A stretch of DNA of 64,000 bases from Bacillus sp. NP157 (GTDB lineage: Bacteria > Pseudomonadota > Gammaproteobacteria > Xanthomonadales > Rhodanobacteraceae). This document shows, one piece after another, positions 9,850-20,431 of the stretch. The stretch lies in assembly GCA_018889975.1 (NCBI GenBank), contig CP076546.1:3534001-3598000 (forward strand), in the 5' to 3' direction. Below the pieces are notes generated by a model. It was not told the origin of the DNA. It did no database searches and saw nothing but the letters and a program-made list of their open reading frames with translations. The position numbers and the translations under genes were made by a program. The stretch's first letter is position 1, and the number at the start of each line of letters is the position of its first letter.

Positions 9850-11454
9850 ATGGAAGGGACGAAGCACACGATGCATGACGCGGTGATCCTCGGCGGGGGC
9901 CTTGCCGGCCTGACCCTGGCCATGCAGTTGAAGGGGGAATACCCCGACATGGACATCGTGGTGCTCGAACGGCAGGCGCGCCCGCTGCCGGAAGCCGCCT
10001 TCAAGGTCGGCGAGTCGACGGTGGAGATCGCCGCGCACTATCTCGCCGATACGCTTGGCTTGCGTGACCACCTGGAAGCCGAGCAGATCCGCAAGTTCGG
10101 TTTCCGCTTCTTCTTCTCCGATGGCCGCGACGACCTGGCCGACGTCACCGAACTCGGTGTCAGTGCCGTGCTGCCGACACCGAGTTACCAGATCGATCGC
10201 GGAATCCTCGAAAACTTCCTCGGCGACGAGGCGCGCCGGCGCGGCATCGATTTCCGCGAAGGCGCCACCGTGCGTGGCTTCGACATCGGCAGCGGCGACG
10301 ATCCCCATCGCGTGCGCTTCAGCCACGACGGCAGCGACGGCGAGTTGCAGTCGCGCTGGTTGCTCGACGCCAGTGGCCGTGCCGGGCTGGTGCGCCGCAA
10401 GCTCGACCTTACCCGTGACAACGGCCACCACGCGAACGCCGTGTGGTTCCGCATCGACGAGCGCCTCGCCATCGACGGCTGGTGTGACGACGCGGAGTGG
10501 AAAGATCGCTGCCACCCGCCGGAGCGCTGGCGTTCGACCAACCACCTGGTAGGCCCGGGTTATTGGGTCTGGCTGATCCCGTTGTCGTCGGGTGCGCACT
10601 CGGTCGGCATCGTCGCCGACGCGACCATGCATCCGCTCGAATCGATGAAGAGCTTCGACCTCGCGCTCGAGTGGCTGTGGAAGCACCAGCCGGTGGTCGC
10701 CCGCCAGGTGGAGGCACGCAAGGACAAGCTGCTCGACTTCGCCTTCTTCCGGCACTTTTCCTACGGTTGCTCGCGGATGTTCTCGTCGGATCGCTGGGCA
10801 CTCACCGGCGAGGCAGGAGCGTTCCTCGACCCGTTCTATTCACCGGGCAGCGACTTCATCGCGATCACCAATACGTACATCACCCAGCTGGTCGGGATCG
10901 ACCGTCGCGGCGAGCACCTGGCACCGCACGCGCGACTGTTCGAGCGCCTGTTCTTCTCCTTCTATGACGGCACGCTGCGCATGTACCGCGGGCAGTACAA
11001 CCTGTTCGGCGATCCGGAAGTCCTGCCGATCAAGGTGATCTGGGATTACGCGTATTACTGGGGCGTGTTGTGCCAGCTAGTTTTCCAGAAACGCCTCGCC
11101 GATGCACCGTTCATCGCACGGATGGGCCCGGAGCTGCTTGCGGGCGCCGAGCTGAATACGCAGATGCAGGCATTCTTCCAGCGCTGGCACGCCGTATCGG
11201 AAAAGCGCAATCGCAAGATGATGCTCGACCAGCGTGACCTGACCTGGTTCGCCGACATGAACCGGACGCTGCACGACGCGCTGGACGACGAAACGCTGGC
11301 CACGCGCCTGCGCGACAACGTGCAGATGATGCGCCTGCTCGCCGCCGGCATCGTCGAGCGCGCGGCGGCCGACCAGCCGTCGCTGCTGGAGGGCGCGGAA
11401 GGCCTGGTCGACGTGGAAGGCGTGCGCACGCGGCTGTTCGCCCGCGTCGCCTGA
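9850..11454 (+). CDS. FAD-dependent oxidoreductase, flavin halogenase-like, in pigment locus
   Basis: The 534-residue protein opens with a Rossmann FAD motif (AVILGGGLAGL) and VLERQ at the end of beta-2. It contains WVWLIP near residue 237, which fits the WxWxIP signature of flavin-dependent halogenases. A lysine in IRKFGFRFFF (about residue 82 from this start, 75 from the alternative) sits where halogenases carry the catalytic Lys of a KxGxxF motif. Xanthomonadins are brominated aryl polyenes and their clusters include such a protein, so pigment halogenation or oxidation is plausible but inferred. The start is 9850 (GAGG upstream); ATG at 9871 is an alternative that begins directly at the FAD fold. 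Confidence 0.8.
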   Translation: MEGTKHTMHDAVILGGGLAGLTLAMQLKGEYPDMDIVVLERQARPLPEAAFKVGESTVEIAAHYLADTLGLRDHLEAEQIRKFGFRFFFSDGRDDLADVTELGVSAVLPTPSYQIDRGILENFLGDEARRRGIDFREGATVRGFDIGSGDDPHRVRFSHDGSDGELQSRWLLDASGRAGLVRRKLDLTRDNGHHANAVWFRIDERLAIDGWCDDAEWKDRCHPPERWRSTNHLVGPGYWVWLIPLSSGAHSVGIVADATMHPLESMKSFDLALEWLWKHQPVVARQVEARKDKLLDFAFFRHFSYGCSRMFSSDRWALTGEAGAFLDPFYSPGSDFIAITNTYITQLVGIDRRGEHLAPHARLFERLFFSFYDGTLRMYRGQYNLFGDPEVLPIKVIWDYAYYWGVLCQLVFQKRLADAPFIARMGPELLAGAELNTQMQAFFQRWHAVSEKRNRKMMLDQRDLTWFADMNRTLHDALDDETLATRLRDNVQMMRLLAAGIVERAAADQPSLLEGAEGLVDVEGVRTRLFARVA

Positions 11455-11470
11455 GCGCGCGAAGCCGAAG

Positions 11471-11935
11471 CTAGGGTTGCGCCGCCGGGTGGATGACCGC
11501 GGCGCGCCCCGAGGCGATCTCGCGCCCGGCGTGCTCGATCCGGAAGGTGTACTGGGCGCCGCTGTCGTCGGCGAGCAGGCATTCAGCGAAGACGTCGAGC
11601 GGGCCATCGAGGTCGTCGATACGATCCACGGCCAGCTTCAGGCCACGCAGGCTCACCAGCATGCCTGGGCGAGGCTCGGTGGCACCGTTGGCCTTCGCCC
11701 GCAGCGCGCCGTGCACGGCCGTGGCCTGTGCGCCGTATTCGGCCAGGTGCACGGCATGCAACCCGTGCGCGCCGCGCAGGGGATGATCCGCCGCGCGGTG
11801 GCCGTTGCTGGTCGCATGGATCGTCTGGTCGTCGAACGAAGCCACGCTGTCGAGCAGGCACATGTCGCCCGCGTGCGGCACGAGGTCGATGAAGTCGGCG
11901 CGGGGAATCATGCGTGGCCGCTCATGCGTCGACAT
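11471..11935 (-). CDS. ApeP-like hotdog 3-hydroxyacyl-ACP dehydratase
   Basis: About 154 residues. The start IPRADFIDLVPHAGDMCLLD carries the PHxGxMxLLD pattern of the FabA/ApeP hotdog family, followed by AVHLAEYGAQATAVHGAL, where the hot-dog helix places the active Glu. In aryl polyene synthesis this class dehydrates the 3-hydroxyacyl-ACP. I chose the ATG at 11935, which overlaps the acyltransferase gene by 14 bases; ATG at 11911 would leave a 10-base gap. It is the last gene of the minus-strand pigment arm and converges on the halogenase-like gene. Confidence 0.8.
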   Translation of the reverse strand: MSTHERPRMIPRADFIDLVPHAGDMCLLDSVASFDDQTIHATSNGHRAADHPLRGAHGLHAVHLAEYGAQATAVHGALRAKANGATEPRPGMLVSLRGLKLAVDRIDDLDGPLDVFAECLLADDSGAQYTFRIEHAGREIASGRAAVIHPAAQP

Positions 11936-12872
11936 GCTGGCTGGGCAACGGCTCGGCGGGCACGGCGGCATGCACGCCATCGGCCTCCTGCCAGAAGTCG
12001 TAGAAGTTGAACCAGTTGAAGGGATAGAGGCGGCAGTAATGCTCGATGCGCGCCGCGTAGTGGCCGATCACTTCATCCAGCGCTTCCGCGCGGCGGCCGC
12101 GTGGGATGTCGATGCCGTCGGAGAACGCCTCGAAGATCAGCTTGTAGCGATTGCCGCCCAGGTAGATGCCGAAGCACAGCACGACCGGGATCTTCAGCGC
12201 CGAGGCCAGCAGCCAGGGACCAACCGGGAACGAAGCCGGCGTGCCGATGAAGGGCACGCTGCGCGCCGCCTCCAGCCGGTGCCCACGGTCGGCGAGCAAG
12301 GCGACCATCGCGCCATCCGCCGCACCTTCGGCCATCGCCAGCGCGACGGACGCGCCACCGCGCGACGCGTCGATCACGGCCGCGCCGACGTCCGGTGCCA
12401 GTGCTTCAAGCAGGGTCGTCAGTGCCGGGGTCTTCTGTTTATCGAGGACCACGCGCAGCGGCACGTCGGGGCGACGCTGGCCGAGCGCACGCAAGGCCTC
12501 GAAGCTGCCCTGGTGCGAGCCGAGCAGGAGCACGCCCTGGCGCACGTTGATCCAGCGATCGAGCGCGGGCAGTCCTTCCACTTCGACTCGGAAATCGCGC
12601 TCGCCGCGGGCAAGGAAGAACATGCGGTCGAGCAAGGTCGCCGCGAACATGTAGATATGGTGGAACACATCGCGCTGGGTCACGGCGCGGTCGAGCACGC
12701 GGGCGAGGTAGAGCCGCGACACGGCGCGTTCGACCGGACGGCGCAGGAAGAAATACAGGGCGATGGGCCACAACAGCACGCGCGCCACGCGGCGGCCGAG
12801 GCCGAGGCCGATGGTGCGAATCAGCCAGATGGCGAAGAAGCCGCCGCCTTCCCGTTGCTGCCAGTGGCTCAT
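11922..12872 (-). CDS. LpxL/HtrB-family acyltransferase of the pigment locus
   Basis: The 316-residue protein has an N-terminal membrane helix (IWLIRTIGLGLGRRVARVLLWPIALYFFL) and the lysophospholipid acyltransferase motif HQGSFE (HxxxxE) in LLLGSHQGSFEALRAL, followed by DRGH and FPVGPWLLA blocks. In aryl polyene clusters such enzymes are thought to transfer the finished chain to a lipid headgroup. It overlaps the preceding dehydratase gene by ATGA, supporting one operon. A second LpxL-type gene at 51.2-52.1 kb lies in the envelope polysaccharide region and is probably the lipid A-type enzyme. Confidence 0.87.
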   Translation of the reverse strand: MSHWQQREGGGFFAIWLIRTIGLGLGRRVARVLLWPIALYFFLRRPVERAVSRLYLARVLDRAVTQRDVFHHIYMFAATLLDRMFFLARGERDFRVEVEGLPALDRWINVRQGVLLLGSHQGSFEALRALGQRRPDVPLRVVLDKQKTPALTTLLEALAPDVGAAVIDASRGGASVALAMAEGAADGAMVALLADRGHRLEAARSVPFIGTPASFPVGPWLLASALKIPVVLCFGIYLGGNRYKLIFEAFSDGIDIPRGRRAEALDEVIGHYAARIEHYCRLYPFNWFNFYDFWQEADGVHAAVPAEPLPSQHVDA

Positions 12873-13177
12873 GCGCTGCCCTCCAGGGTGCCACGCAGCA
12901 GGATGTCGTCGCCGCGACGCACGATCAGTCGATAGCGACGCTCACCGGCCTCCGAAAGTTCGAGGCTGGCGTCCTGTCCAGGCAGCAACGGCGCGACGAA
13001 CTTGGCGTCGATCACCTGGCGCAACCCGGCCGCGCGCCAGGCGCGCAATGCCAGTGCCGCCTGCTCGAGGATAAGCACGCCCGCCACGATCGGCCGACCG
13101 GGGAAATGCCCGGCAAAGCTCGGGTGATCCGCCGCGAAGCGGAAGCGATGGACGTGGCTGGCGGTCGTTTCGGTCAT
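12869..13177 (-). CDS. ApeI/FabZ-like hotdog dehydratase
   Basis: A 102-residue single hotdog domain. HFRFAADHPSFAGHFPGRP gives the FabZ/ApeI active histidine in GHFPGRP, then IVAGVLILEQAALAL. The family dehydrates hydroxyacyl-ACP intermediates. I set the start at the ATG at 13175-13177 (MTETTASHVHRF) because upstream residues do not fit the family. The stop overlaps the next ATG by four bases. Two hotdog proteins in one arm match aryl polyene loci, where the ApeI and ApeP types work as a pair. Confidence 0.83.
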   Translation of the reverse strand: MTETTASHVHRFRFAADHPSFAGHFPGRPIVAGVLILEQAALALRAWRAAGLRQVIDAKFVAPLLPGQDASLELSEAGERRYRLIVRRGDDILLRGTLEGSA

Positions 13178-13241
13178 CGTCGTATGTCGGGTTTGCCCGG
13201 AAGCAAACCACGGCAAGGGTCAGTGCGACCTGAACGAAAGA

Positions 13242-13514
13242 TCAGGCGGCCGCGCGGTGCTGTTCGATGTGCTCGGACAGGGTGCGCAGGCTGGTGAAAA
13301 TGGTGCGGTTGTCGGGGTTGTCCGACTTCAGCTGGAAGCCATAGCGCTTGGACACCGCAAGGGCGATCTCGAGCGCGTCGATGGAATCCAGGCCCAGGTC
13401 GCCGCCGAACAGCGGGGCTTCCGGGTCGATCTCGGCCGGCTTCACCGTCTCCAGGTTCAGGCTGGTGACGATCAGTTCTGCCAGTTCTTTTTGTGCTTCG
13501 GTCTGCGTTGCCAT
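13242..13514 (-). CDS. Acyl carrier protein of the pigment locus
   Basis: The 90-residue acidic four-helix protein carries the phosphopantetheine site LGLDSIDALE, the serine being the attachment point. Start ATG 13512-13514 gives MATQTEAQKELAEL; upstream open frame is not conserved. It is first in the minus-strand pigment operon, 64 bases ahead of the ApeI-like gene, and should hold the aryl starter and growing polyene. It is equivalent in role to the XanC-type ACP of xanthomonadin synthesis (inference from context). Confidence 0.9.
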   Translation of the reverse strand: MATQTEAQKELAELIVTSLNLETVKPAEIDPEAPLFGGDLGLDSIDALEIALAVSKRYGFQLKSDNPDNRTIFTSLRTLSEHIEQHRAAA

Positions 13515-13693
13515 GGTGCCTTCGTGTCCCCGGATAGTGCCTGCCTCCCCCCGGAATGGCAGCGGCGGCGGAGTGTAACACACGTGTTTTCAGTGCCCTG
13601 CGAGCCTACGTTCAGCGACGTGAAGGCGCGGCCACGACGCTGCGCCGACGCCCCCACGATATGATTGGGCCCAGCGTCTCCACGGAAGTTCCG
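13515..13693. promoter_or_regulatory. Divergent control region of ACP operon and xanB2
   Basis: A 179-base gap between the divergent ACP and chorismatase genes, so it must hold both promoters. It includes a lower-GC stretch around 13568-13590 (GTAACACACGTGTTTTCAG) with the palindrome ACACGTGT at 13576-13583, a possible regulator site. No clear -35/-10 pair could be fixed by eye. Confidence 0.4.
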
Positions 13694-14680
13694 ATGCGTC
13701 CAGTCAGTGAAATGCGCGAGCCGTCGCCGCGCACGGCCCGCCCCGCCCCGAAGGTGGTTTATCTCAACGCCACGGGCGATCGCCTGCCGCCGGGTACGCT
13801 GGCCGCGTTCGGCTTCGGCGCGCGTGCCGTTGCCGTGGACGACCCACGCTGGCTGCGCGTGGCGCTGGAACCGCTGGGCGATGCCTGCGTGGAAACCTGG
13901 ACCGTAGACGCCGATGTCGAGCACGGTGCGGACGGCGACCTGCGCTGGTCGCGCGGTGGCGGCTGGCTGTATGCGGCCGTCGAATGCCACGAGGACGACC
14001 ACGGCGGGCCCGAAGCCGCCGCGGCGCATGCCTACCGGCGCCTGTCGGCACTGGTCGCCGCTTCGCCGGAAAGCCACGTCCAGCGCATCTGGAATTACCT
14101 GGGCGCGATCAATGCGGGTGCCGGCGACGACGAGCGCTACAAACAGTTCTGCACCGGCCGGATCGACGGCATGGGCGATGCGTTCGCGCAGGGCTTCCCG
14201 GCCGCCTCGGCGATCGGCCACCACGCGTCGCAGGGCCTCCTGCAGGTCTACCTGCTGGCCACCGACCGGCCCGGCACCCGGGTGGAAAATCCGCGCCAGG
14301 TCAGTGCGTGGCGCTATCCCCGCCAGTACGGCCGCACGCCGCCGAGCTTCGCGCGCGGCACGCTGCTTCCGGCGGACGACGTCCTGGCGATCTCGGGGAC
14401 GGCTGCCGTGGTCGGGCATGCCTCTGCGCATGCAGGCGACGTGGTGGCGCAGCTGGACGAGACGCGGCGCAACCTGGATGCGTTACTGGCGAGCGGCGGG
14501 CTGCCGCCCGGCTTCGATGGGCAGGCGTCGCTGAAGGCTTACGTGCGCCATCCGGACGATGCGGCTGCCATGCGGGCGTTTGCCGAAGCGCATTGGCCGG
14601 CGGCACCGTTGCTGATGCTGCACGGGGATATCTGCCGGGAGGAGCTGCTGGTGGAGATCGATGGGTGGCGGTATCGGTGA
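13694..14680 (+). CDS. xanB2: XanB2-type chorismatase (3-/4-hydroxybenzoate synthase)
   Basis: A 328-residue protein of the FkbO/Hyg5/XanB2 chorismatase family (YjgF-like fold). Recognisable blocks are WNYLGAINAGAGDDERYKQF, FPAASAIGHHASQGLLQVYL, NPRQVSAWRYPRQYGRTPPSF and the C-terminal ISGTAAVVGHASAHAGDV. In Xanthomonas XanB2 splits chorismate to pyruvate plus 3- and 4-hydroxybenzoate; the 3-isomer primes xanthomonadin and the 4-isomer feeds coenzyme Q. Start ATG 13694 follows GGAAG; an in-frame ATG at 13661 is less likely. Its position beside the pigment ACP strongly supports an aryl-polyene role. No ubiC is visible in the window. Confidence 0.88.
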   Translation: MRPVSEMREPSPRTARPAPKVVYLNATGDRLPPGTLAAFGFGARAVAVDDPRWLRVALEPLGDACVETWTVDADVEHGADGDLRWSRGGGWLYAAVECHEDDHGGPEAAAAHAYRRLSALVAASPESHVQRIWNYLGAINAGAGDDERYKQFCTGRIDGMGDAFAQGFPAASAIGHHASQGLLQVYLLATDRPGTRVENPRQVSAWRYPRQYGRTPPSFARGTLLPADDVLAISGTAAVVGHASAHAGDVVAQLDETRRNLDALLASGGLPPGFDGQASLKAYVRHPDDAAAMRAFAEAHWPAAPLLMLHGDICREELLVEIDGWRYR

Positions 14681-14718
14681 TGGGGGCGCCGGTCGTGTGA
14701 CGGCGCCGCATGAGTTGG

Positions 14719-14740
14719 TCGCGCGCGGGCGCGCTCCTAC
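14719..14740 (-). repeat. REP-like palindrome, copy 2, overlapping glmU stop
   Basis: Same 22-base element as at 32136-32157, beginning GTAGGAGCGCGC on the minus strand. Bases 14737-14739 are the TAG stop of glmU. It fills most of the 56-base gap between the convergent xanB2 and glmU genes. A GGCGCC inverted pair (around 14685 and 14702) lies just before it. Confidence 0.82.
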
Positions 14741-16110
14741 AATTTGGTGGGGCGGTGCCAGCCTTCGAGGGTGGCCTGGCGGGCGCGAGCCAGCGTGAGC
14801 TTGTCGGCCGGGGCATCGCGTGTGACCACCGAGCCTGCGCCGATCGTGGCGCCCTTGCCCAGCGTTACCGGTGCCACCAGCGAGCTGTTCGAGCCGACGA
14901 ATACGCCGTCTTCGATGGTGGTGCGGCTCTTGTTCACGCCGTCGTAGTTGCAGGTGATGGTGCCGGCGCCGATGTTGACCTTGCTGCCGATCACGGTGTC
15001 GCCGAGATAGCTCAGGTGATTGGCCTTGGAGCCCGCCGCGATCACGGCGTTCTTGGTTTCCACGAAGTTGCCGATGTGCACGCCCTCGGCGAGGTCGGTG
15101 CCCGGGCGTAGCCGAGCGAACGGACCGATGGTGCACGGACCGTGGGTCACCACGCCGTCGAGATCGCAATGGGCGAGCACGACCGTGCCCGCGGCCAGCT
15201 TCGCGTTGCGGATGCGGGTGAACGGCCCGATCCGTACGTCGTCGCCGAATTGCACGTCGCCTTCGAGGATCACGTTGACGTCGATCTCCACGTCGCGGCC
15301 GGCGATGACCTTGCCGCGCACGTCGATGCGCGACGGGTCGGCAAGGCGGACGCCCGCCACGGCAAGCTCGCGCGCCATGCGCTCGCGGTACATGGCCTCA
15401 AGCCCAGCGAGCTGCCACGGATCGTTGGCGCCCGAGGCTTCGACCGGGTCGCAATCCACGCATGCCGCCGGCGTGCCTTCGGCCGCGGCCATCTCGAAGA
15501 CGTCGGTCAGGTAGTACTCGCCCTGCGCGTTGTCGTTGCCGAGCCGTTGCGTCCAGGCGAGCAGGCGCGCGGCGTCGCCAGCGACGATGCCGGTGTTGAC
15601 GATATCGATGGCGCGTTGTGCCGCGCTGGCGTCCTTTTCCTCGACGATCTGGCGAACCTTGCCGTTGGCGTCGAGCACGACGCGGCCGTAGCCGGCCGGG
15701 TTGGCCAGGCGCGTGGCGAGCATCGCCAGGCCTTCGTCGCCAGCCACCATGGCGGCCAGCGTTTCGCTGCGGATAAGCGGCACGTCGCCGTACAGCACGA
15801 GCACGCGGCCCTCCAGCTGGCCCTTGGCCTGCAACGCTTCGAGTGCCGTGCGCACGGCGTGGCCGGTGCCGAGGCGCTCGCGCTGCTCGATCCAGCCCAG
15901 CGACGCATCGCTGGCGAAGGCGTGCCGGACCTGGTCGCCGTTGTGACCGTAGACCACGTGCACGCCGGCCGGCCCGAGGGCACGCGCGGCATCGATCACG
16001 TGGGTGAGCAGGGGGCGGCCGGCCAGCGGCATCAGGACCTTGGCCGAGGCGGATTTCATCCGCTTGCCCTCGCCAGCGGCGAGGATCAGGACGTGCAACG
16101 GGTGGGACAT
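14737..16110 (-). CDS. glmU: Bifunctional N-acetylglucosamine-1-P uridyltransferase / glucosamine-1-P acetyltransferase
   Basis: The 457-residue enzyme makes UDP-GlcNAc for peptidoglycan and LPS in two steps. The N-terminal pyrophosphorylase domain shows [19 protein letters not shown], and LYGDVPL carries the metal aspartate. The C-terminal left-handed beta-helix acetyltransferase domain includes [31 protein letters not shown] and [10 protein letters not shown]. Length equals E. coli GlmU. It lies close to the ATP synthase operon, as in many gammaproteobacteria. The last codon abuts a REP-like element that provides the stop. Confidence 0.97.
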   Translation of the reverse strand: MSHPLHVLILAAGEGKRMKSASAKVLMPLAGRPLLTHVIDAARALGPAGVHVVYGHNGDQVRHAFASDASLGWIEQRERLGTGHAVRTALEALQAKGQLEGRVLVLYGDVPLIRSETLAAMVAGDEGLAMLATRLANPAGYGRVVLDANGKVRQIVEEKDASAAQRAIDIVNTGIVAGDAARLLAWTQRLGNDNAQGEYYLTDVFEMAAAEGTPAACVDCDPVEASGANDPWQLAGLEAMYRERMARELAVAGVRLADPSRIDVRGKVIAGRDVEIDVNVILEGDVQFGDDVRIGPFTRIRNAKLAAGTVVLAHCDLDGVVTHGPCTIGPFARLRPGTDLAEGVHIGNFVETKNAVIAAGSKANHLSYLGDTVIGSKVNIGAGTITCNYDGVNKSRTTIEDGVFVGSNSSLVAPVTLGKGATIGAGSVVTRDAPADKLTLARARQATLEGWHRPTKL

Positions 16111-16183
16111 GGGCTTACCTGCCGAATTACCAGGGGCGCACTGTCGCGCGTTTGGGGCCGTCGTGCCAAGTCTGACCTCTGGA

Positions 16184-17281
16184 CTAACCGTCCTTGCCAG
16201 CCGCCTTGTCGTCGTCCGGCCGCGGCACGAGGTGCTCGAGATTGGGCTTGTAGGCCTGCACGAACGCGTTGCGCAGGATGCCGATGATCGCCTCGCCCAT
16301 CGAGGTGCTCTTGTCGTCGATCGTGCCGGAGATGGGCACGCGCGTCGCGAACTGGTCCTTCGACTGGTTCTTGAACACCTTCGCCACGCCTTCGGCGACG
16401 GCCTCGTAAGCCAGCTTCAGCGGACCCTTCTTGTCCTGCTCGACGTCCTGCTTCCAGCTGAAGATCTTCAAGCCATGGAACAGCGGCTTGGCGTAACCGT
16501 TGAGCTTGCGATCCTTGGCCTGCAACTCCATCACGAAGTCGCCTTCGCCACCGGCGAAATCCAGGCCGGAATAGGCACGGACGAGGTCGTTCGCACGGAC
16601 CAGTTGGATGTTCTTCACGGTGAGCTCGTAGCTGAAATCACCGGCCTTCTCGAGCGGGTCAAACTCGGCCTTCGTCTGCAGCGGTGCATCGCCGAGGATA
16701 TGCGCGGTGGCCTGCATGTGCGCCACGCGCGAGCCGCCGACGCGCTGCACGTTGGTGAGGTTGGTCACCGTGCCGTTCACGTCGGTCATCTTCAGGTCCA
16801 CCCTTGGGCTGGACACGAAGTTGTGGAAGGTGACCGTGCCGTTCATGACGTTCAGCTCATCGATCTGGGTCGGCACGATCGCGCGCAGCTGTGCGCGCCA
16901 GTCGACGCCTTTGCCGGTCTGCGTATCGCCCTCGCCGCGGCCATCGACGAAGTTCAGCACCGGTTGGTAGAAATCGACCTTGCCACGCAGGTGGCCGCGG
17001 CTCAGCGCGCCCCAGCTCAGCGAGATGTCGGTGCGCGCCGCGTCGAACAGGGGCACCGGCACCTTGCCGTCAACCTTGGTGATGCGCAGGTTGTCGAGCG
17101 AGTACGAGCTGCGCCACAGGTGGACATCGATGTCTTCGATATGGCCCGAGTAGCTGCCCATGTGCGCCAGCCGCGCATTGAGCTGGTTGAGAACGATGAA
17201 GGGCAACGCGATGCGCAGCGCCACCAGGACGACCACGAGGGCGAGGAGGATCCAGAGACTGCGTCGGTAACGTACGTGCAT
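16184..17281 (-). CDS. AsmA-like/DUF748 envelope protein
   Basis: A 365-residue protein with one N-terminal membrane helix ([23 protein letters not shown]), then a long beta-rich periplasmic region: [44 protein letters not shown] and [18 protein letters not shown]. This is the AsmA/DUF748 pattern linked to outer membrane lipid transport and biogenesis; the exact role here is unknown. The start is set at ATG 17281 ([10 protein letters not shown]). The C-terminus is charged ([12 protein letters not shown]). It lies between glmU and the ATP synthase terminator and is separately transcribed. Confidence 0.75.
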   Translation of the reverse strand: MHVRYRRSLWILLALVVVLVALRIALPFIVLNQLNARLAHMGSYSGHIEDIDVHLWRSSYSLDNLRITKVDGKVPVPLFDAARTDISLSWGALSRGHLRGKVDFYQPVLNFVDGRGEGDTQTGKGVDWRAQLRAIVPTQIDELNVMNGTVTFHNFVSSPRVDLKMTDVNGTVTNLTNVQRVGGSRVAHMQATAHILGDAPLQTKAEFDPLEKAGDFSYELTVKNIQLVRANDLVRAYSGLDFAGGEGDFVMELQAKDRKLNGYAKPLFHGLKIFSWKQDVEQDKKGPLKLAYEAVAEGVAKVFKNQSKDQFATRVPISGTIDDKSTSMGEAIIGILRNAFVQAYKPNLEHLVPRPDDDKAAGKDG

Positions 17282-17334
17282 AACCGGCAGTCTGCCGTTG
17301 GCGAAGTCTTCGCAGGATGAAGACAAGGCACAAA

Positions 17335-17357
17335 AAACCCCGCCGGTGGCGGGGTTT
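17335..17357 (-). terminator. Rho-independent terminator of the ATP synthase operon
   Basis: A perfect 10-base stem (AAACCCCGCC / GGCGGGGTTT) with a 3-base loop. On the minus strand it is followed by a run of T (complement of the A-run at 17332-17337). It lies about 60 bases beyond atpC. A second small hairpin (TTGGCCC/GGGCCAA, near 17366) stands between it and atpC. Confidence 0.85.
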
Positions 17358-17420
17358 CCATGGGATTGGCCCCGCGAGGGCCAACCCGCGACAGGCGCCC
17401 CTGCGGGCGCCGGGTGTCGC

Positions 17421-17846
17421 TTAGTGCTTCAGCGTCTTGCGCATGCGCTCGAGCGCCTGCAGCTGGGCCAGGGCCTCGGCCAGCTTGGCCTGGGCCTCCG
17501 CCACGTCGAGCTGCTCGCCACGGTTGGCCAGTGCGGCCTCGGCTTCTTCCTTCGCCTTCAGGGCCGCGGCCTCGTCCAGGTCGGCCGCGCGGGCGGCCGT
17601 GTCGGCGAGGATCGTGACGACCTGCGGCTGCACTTCGAGGATGCCGCCCGAGACGTAGAACTGCTGGCGGTCGCCGTTGGTGCCAACGACGTCCACATGG
17701 CCCGGCTTCAGGCGAGTGATCAGCGGAGCATGACGCGGCGCGATGCCCAGCTCGCCAAGCTCACCGGTGGCGACCACGAGCGTGGCTTCGCCGGAGAAGA
17801 TCTCGGCTTCGGCGCTGACGATGTCGACGCGGATGGTGTGGGGCAT
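17421..17846 (-). CDS. atpC: ATP synthase F1 epsilon subunit
   Basis: The 141-residue protein has the epsilon beta-sandwich ([36 protein letters not shown]) and the C-terminal helical hairpin [21 protein letters not shown] that regulates rotation. It is last in the operon. The upstream gap to atpD is unusually long (143 bases) and contains inverted repeat segments, unlike most atp junctions. Confidence 0.96.
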   Translation of the reverse strand: MPHTIRVDIVSAEAEIFSGEATLVVATGELGELGIAPRHAPLITRLKPGHVDVVGTNGDRQQFYVSGGILEVQPQVVTILADTAARAADLDEAAALKAKEEAEAALANRGEQLDVAEAQAKLAEALAQLQALERMRKTLKH

Positions 17847-17885
17847 GGGAGGGATCCGTCTGCTTTTAAGAGTGGAGCGTTAAGA

Positions 17886-17977
17886 GTTCAGGGTTGAGAG
17901 TAGCGAGTGAGGGCTGGAGCCCGGGCGAAGCGTTGTTGCGTGCTTTTACCCTGAACCCTCAACTCGATACCCGCTAC
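17886..17977. repeat. Interleaved inverted repeats in the atpD-atpC gap
   Basis: GTTCAGGGT (17886-17894) pairs with ACCCTGAAC (17948-17956), and GTAGCG (17900-17905) pairs with CGCTAC (17972-17977). The order A-B-A'-B' is interleaved rather than nested. Related sequence (GAGTTGAGAGTTCAGGG and similar) is found in the atpA-atpG gap at 20432-20524. Confidence 0.6.
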
Positions 17978-17989
17978 GCTCTTGAAGGC

Positions 17990-19420
<1,431 letters not shown>

Positions 19421-19480
19421 CTAAAGTAAGGTTCTGTTCGGGCGCCGCATGCTGCGTCGCCATCGCGTGTAGCTGTGTCG

Positions 19481-20389
19481 TCAGACGGCGGCGGCGCCGC
19501 CAACGATCTCCGAGATTTCCTGGGTGATCGCGGCCTGGCGAGCCTTGTTGTAGATCAGCGTCAGTTCGCCGATGACCTTGTTCGCGTTGTCCGACGCGGC
19601 CTTCATGGCGACCATGCGCGCGGCATGCTCGCTGGCCAGGTTTTCCAGCGCGGACTGGTACACCACCGACTCGATGTAACGCGTCATCAGGTGCTCGAGC
19701 ACCGTGCGCGCATCGGGTTCGTAGATGTAGTCCCAGTCGTGGGTCTGCTCGACCTTGACGCCTTCGGCCGTCGAGCCTTCGGCGTTTTCCAGTTCCTTCG
19801 CCACCAGCGTCAACGGGAGCAACGCTTCGATCGTCGGCTTCTGCACGATCGTGTTCACGAAGTTGTTGTAGACCAGGAAAACGCGGTCGAGCTTGTTGTC
19901 GGCGTAGGCGTCGAGAACGACCTTGATGACGCCGACGAGGTCTTCCAGCTTCGGCTTCTCACCGAGGTGCGTCGCGCTGCCGATCAGGTTCACGCCCTTG
20001 ATGCGGCGGAAGAACTGCACGGCCTTCTGGCCGACGGCAACGACATCGATCTGCGCGCCCTTGTCCTGCCACTCGCGGATGCTGGTCAGCGTGCGACGGA
20101 ACAGGTTCGAGTTCAGGCCGCCCGCGAGGCCGCGGTCGGTCGACACCACGATGAACCCGACGCGCGCGACGTTCTCGCGCTCGGTCAGGAACGGATGCGT
20201 GAAGTCGGTGCTGGCCTGGGCGACGTGGGCGATGACCTTGCGCATCAGGCGCGCATACGGACGCGACGCCTTCATCAGGTCCTGCGCCTTGCGGATCTTC
20301 GACGCCGAGACCATTTCGAGCGCACGCGTCACCTTGCGCATGTTCTGCGTGCTCTTGATCTTGGTTTTGATTTCGCGGCCGCTAGCCAT
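19481..20389 (-). CDS. atpG: ATP synthase F1 gamma subunit
   Basis: A 302-residue central stalk subunit. The N-terminus [33 protein letters not shown] and the C-terminal [44 protein letters not shown] form the coiled-coil rotor shaft. It is about 15 residues longer than the E. coli protein. It is separated from atpA by 147 bases that contain a perfect hairpin and repeats. Confidence 0.97.
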   Translation of the reverse strand: MASGREIKTKIKSTQNMRKVTRALEMVSASKIRKAQDLMKASRPYARLMRKVIAHVAQASTDFTHPFLTERENVARVGFIVVSTDRGLAGGLNSNLFRRTLTSIREWQDKGAQIDVVAVGQKAVQFFRRIKGVNLIGSATHLGEKPKLEDLVGVIKVVLDAYADNKLDRVFLVYNNFVNTIVQKPTIEALLPLTLVAKELENAEGSTAEGVKVEQTHDWDYIYEPDARTVLEHLMTRYIESVVYQSALENLASEHAARMVAMKAASDNANKVIGELTLIYNKARQAAITQEISEIVGGAAAV

Positions 20390-20412
20390 GGCTTACTCGT
20401 CTAAGTGGTGCG

Positions 20413-20430
20413 GGAGGCGCAAGCGCCTCC
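20413..20430. repeat. Perfect 8-base hairpin in the atpA-atpG gap
   Basis: GGAGGCGC and GCGCCTCC, separated by AA, form a compact stem with no T-run on either strand. It is therefore more likely an mRNA stability or processing element than a terminator. Confidence 0.6.
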
Positions 20431-20431
20431 G

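Noticed and set aside
8764-10755. 663-codon minus-strand frame across the pigment genes
   Set aside because: Opposes the glycosyltransferase and halogenase-like genes, which have conserved motifs and ATGA coupling.
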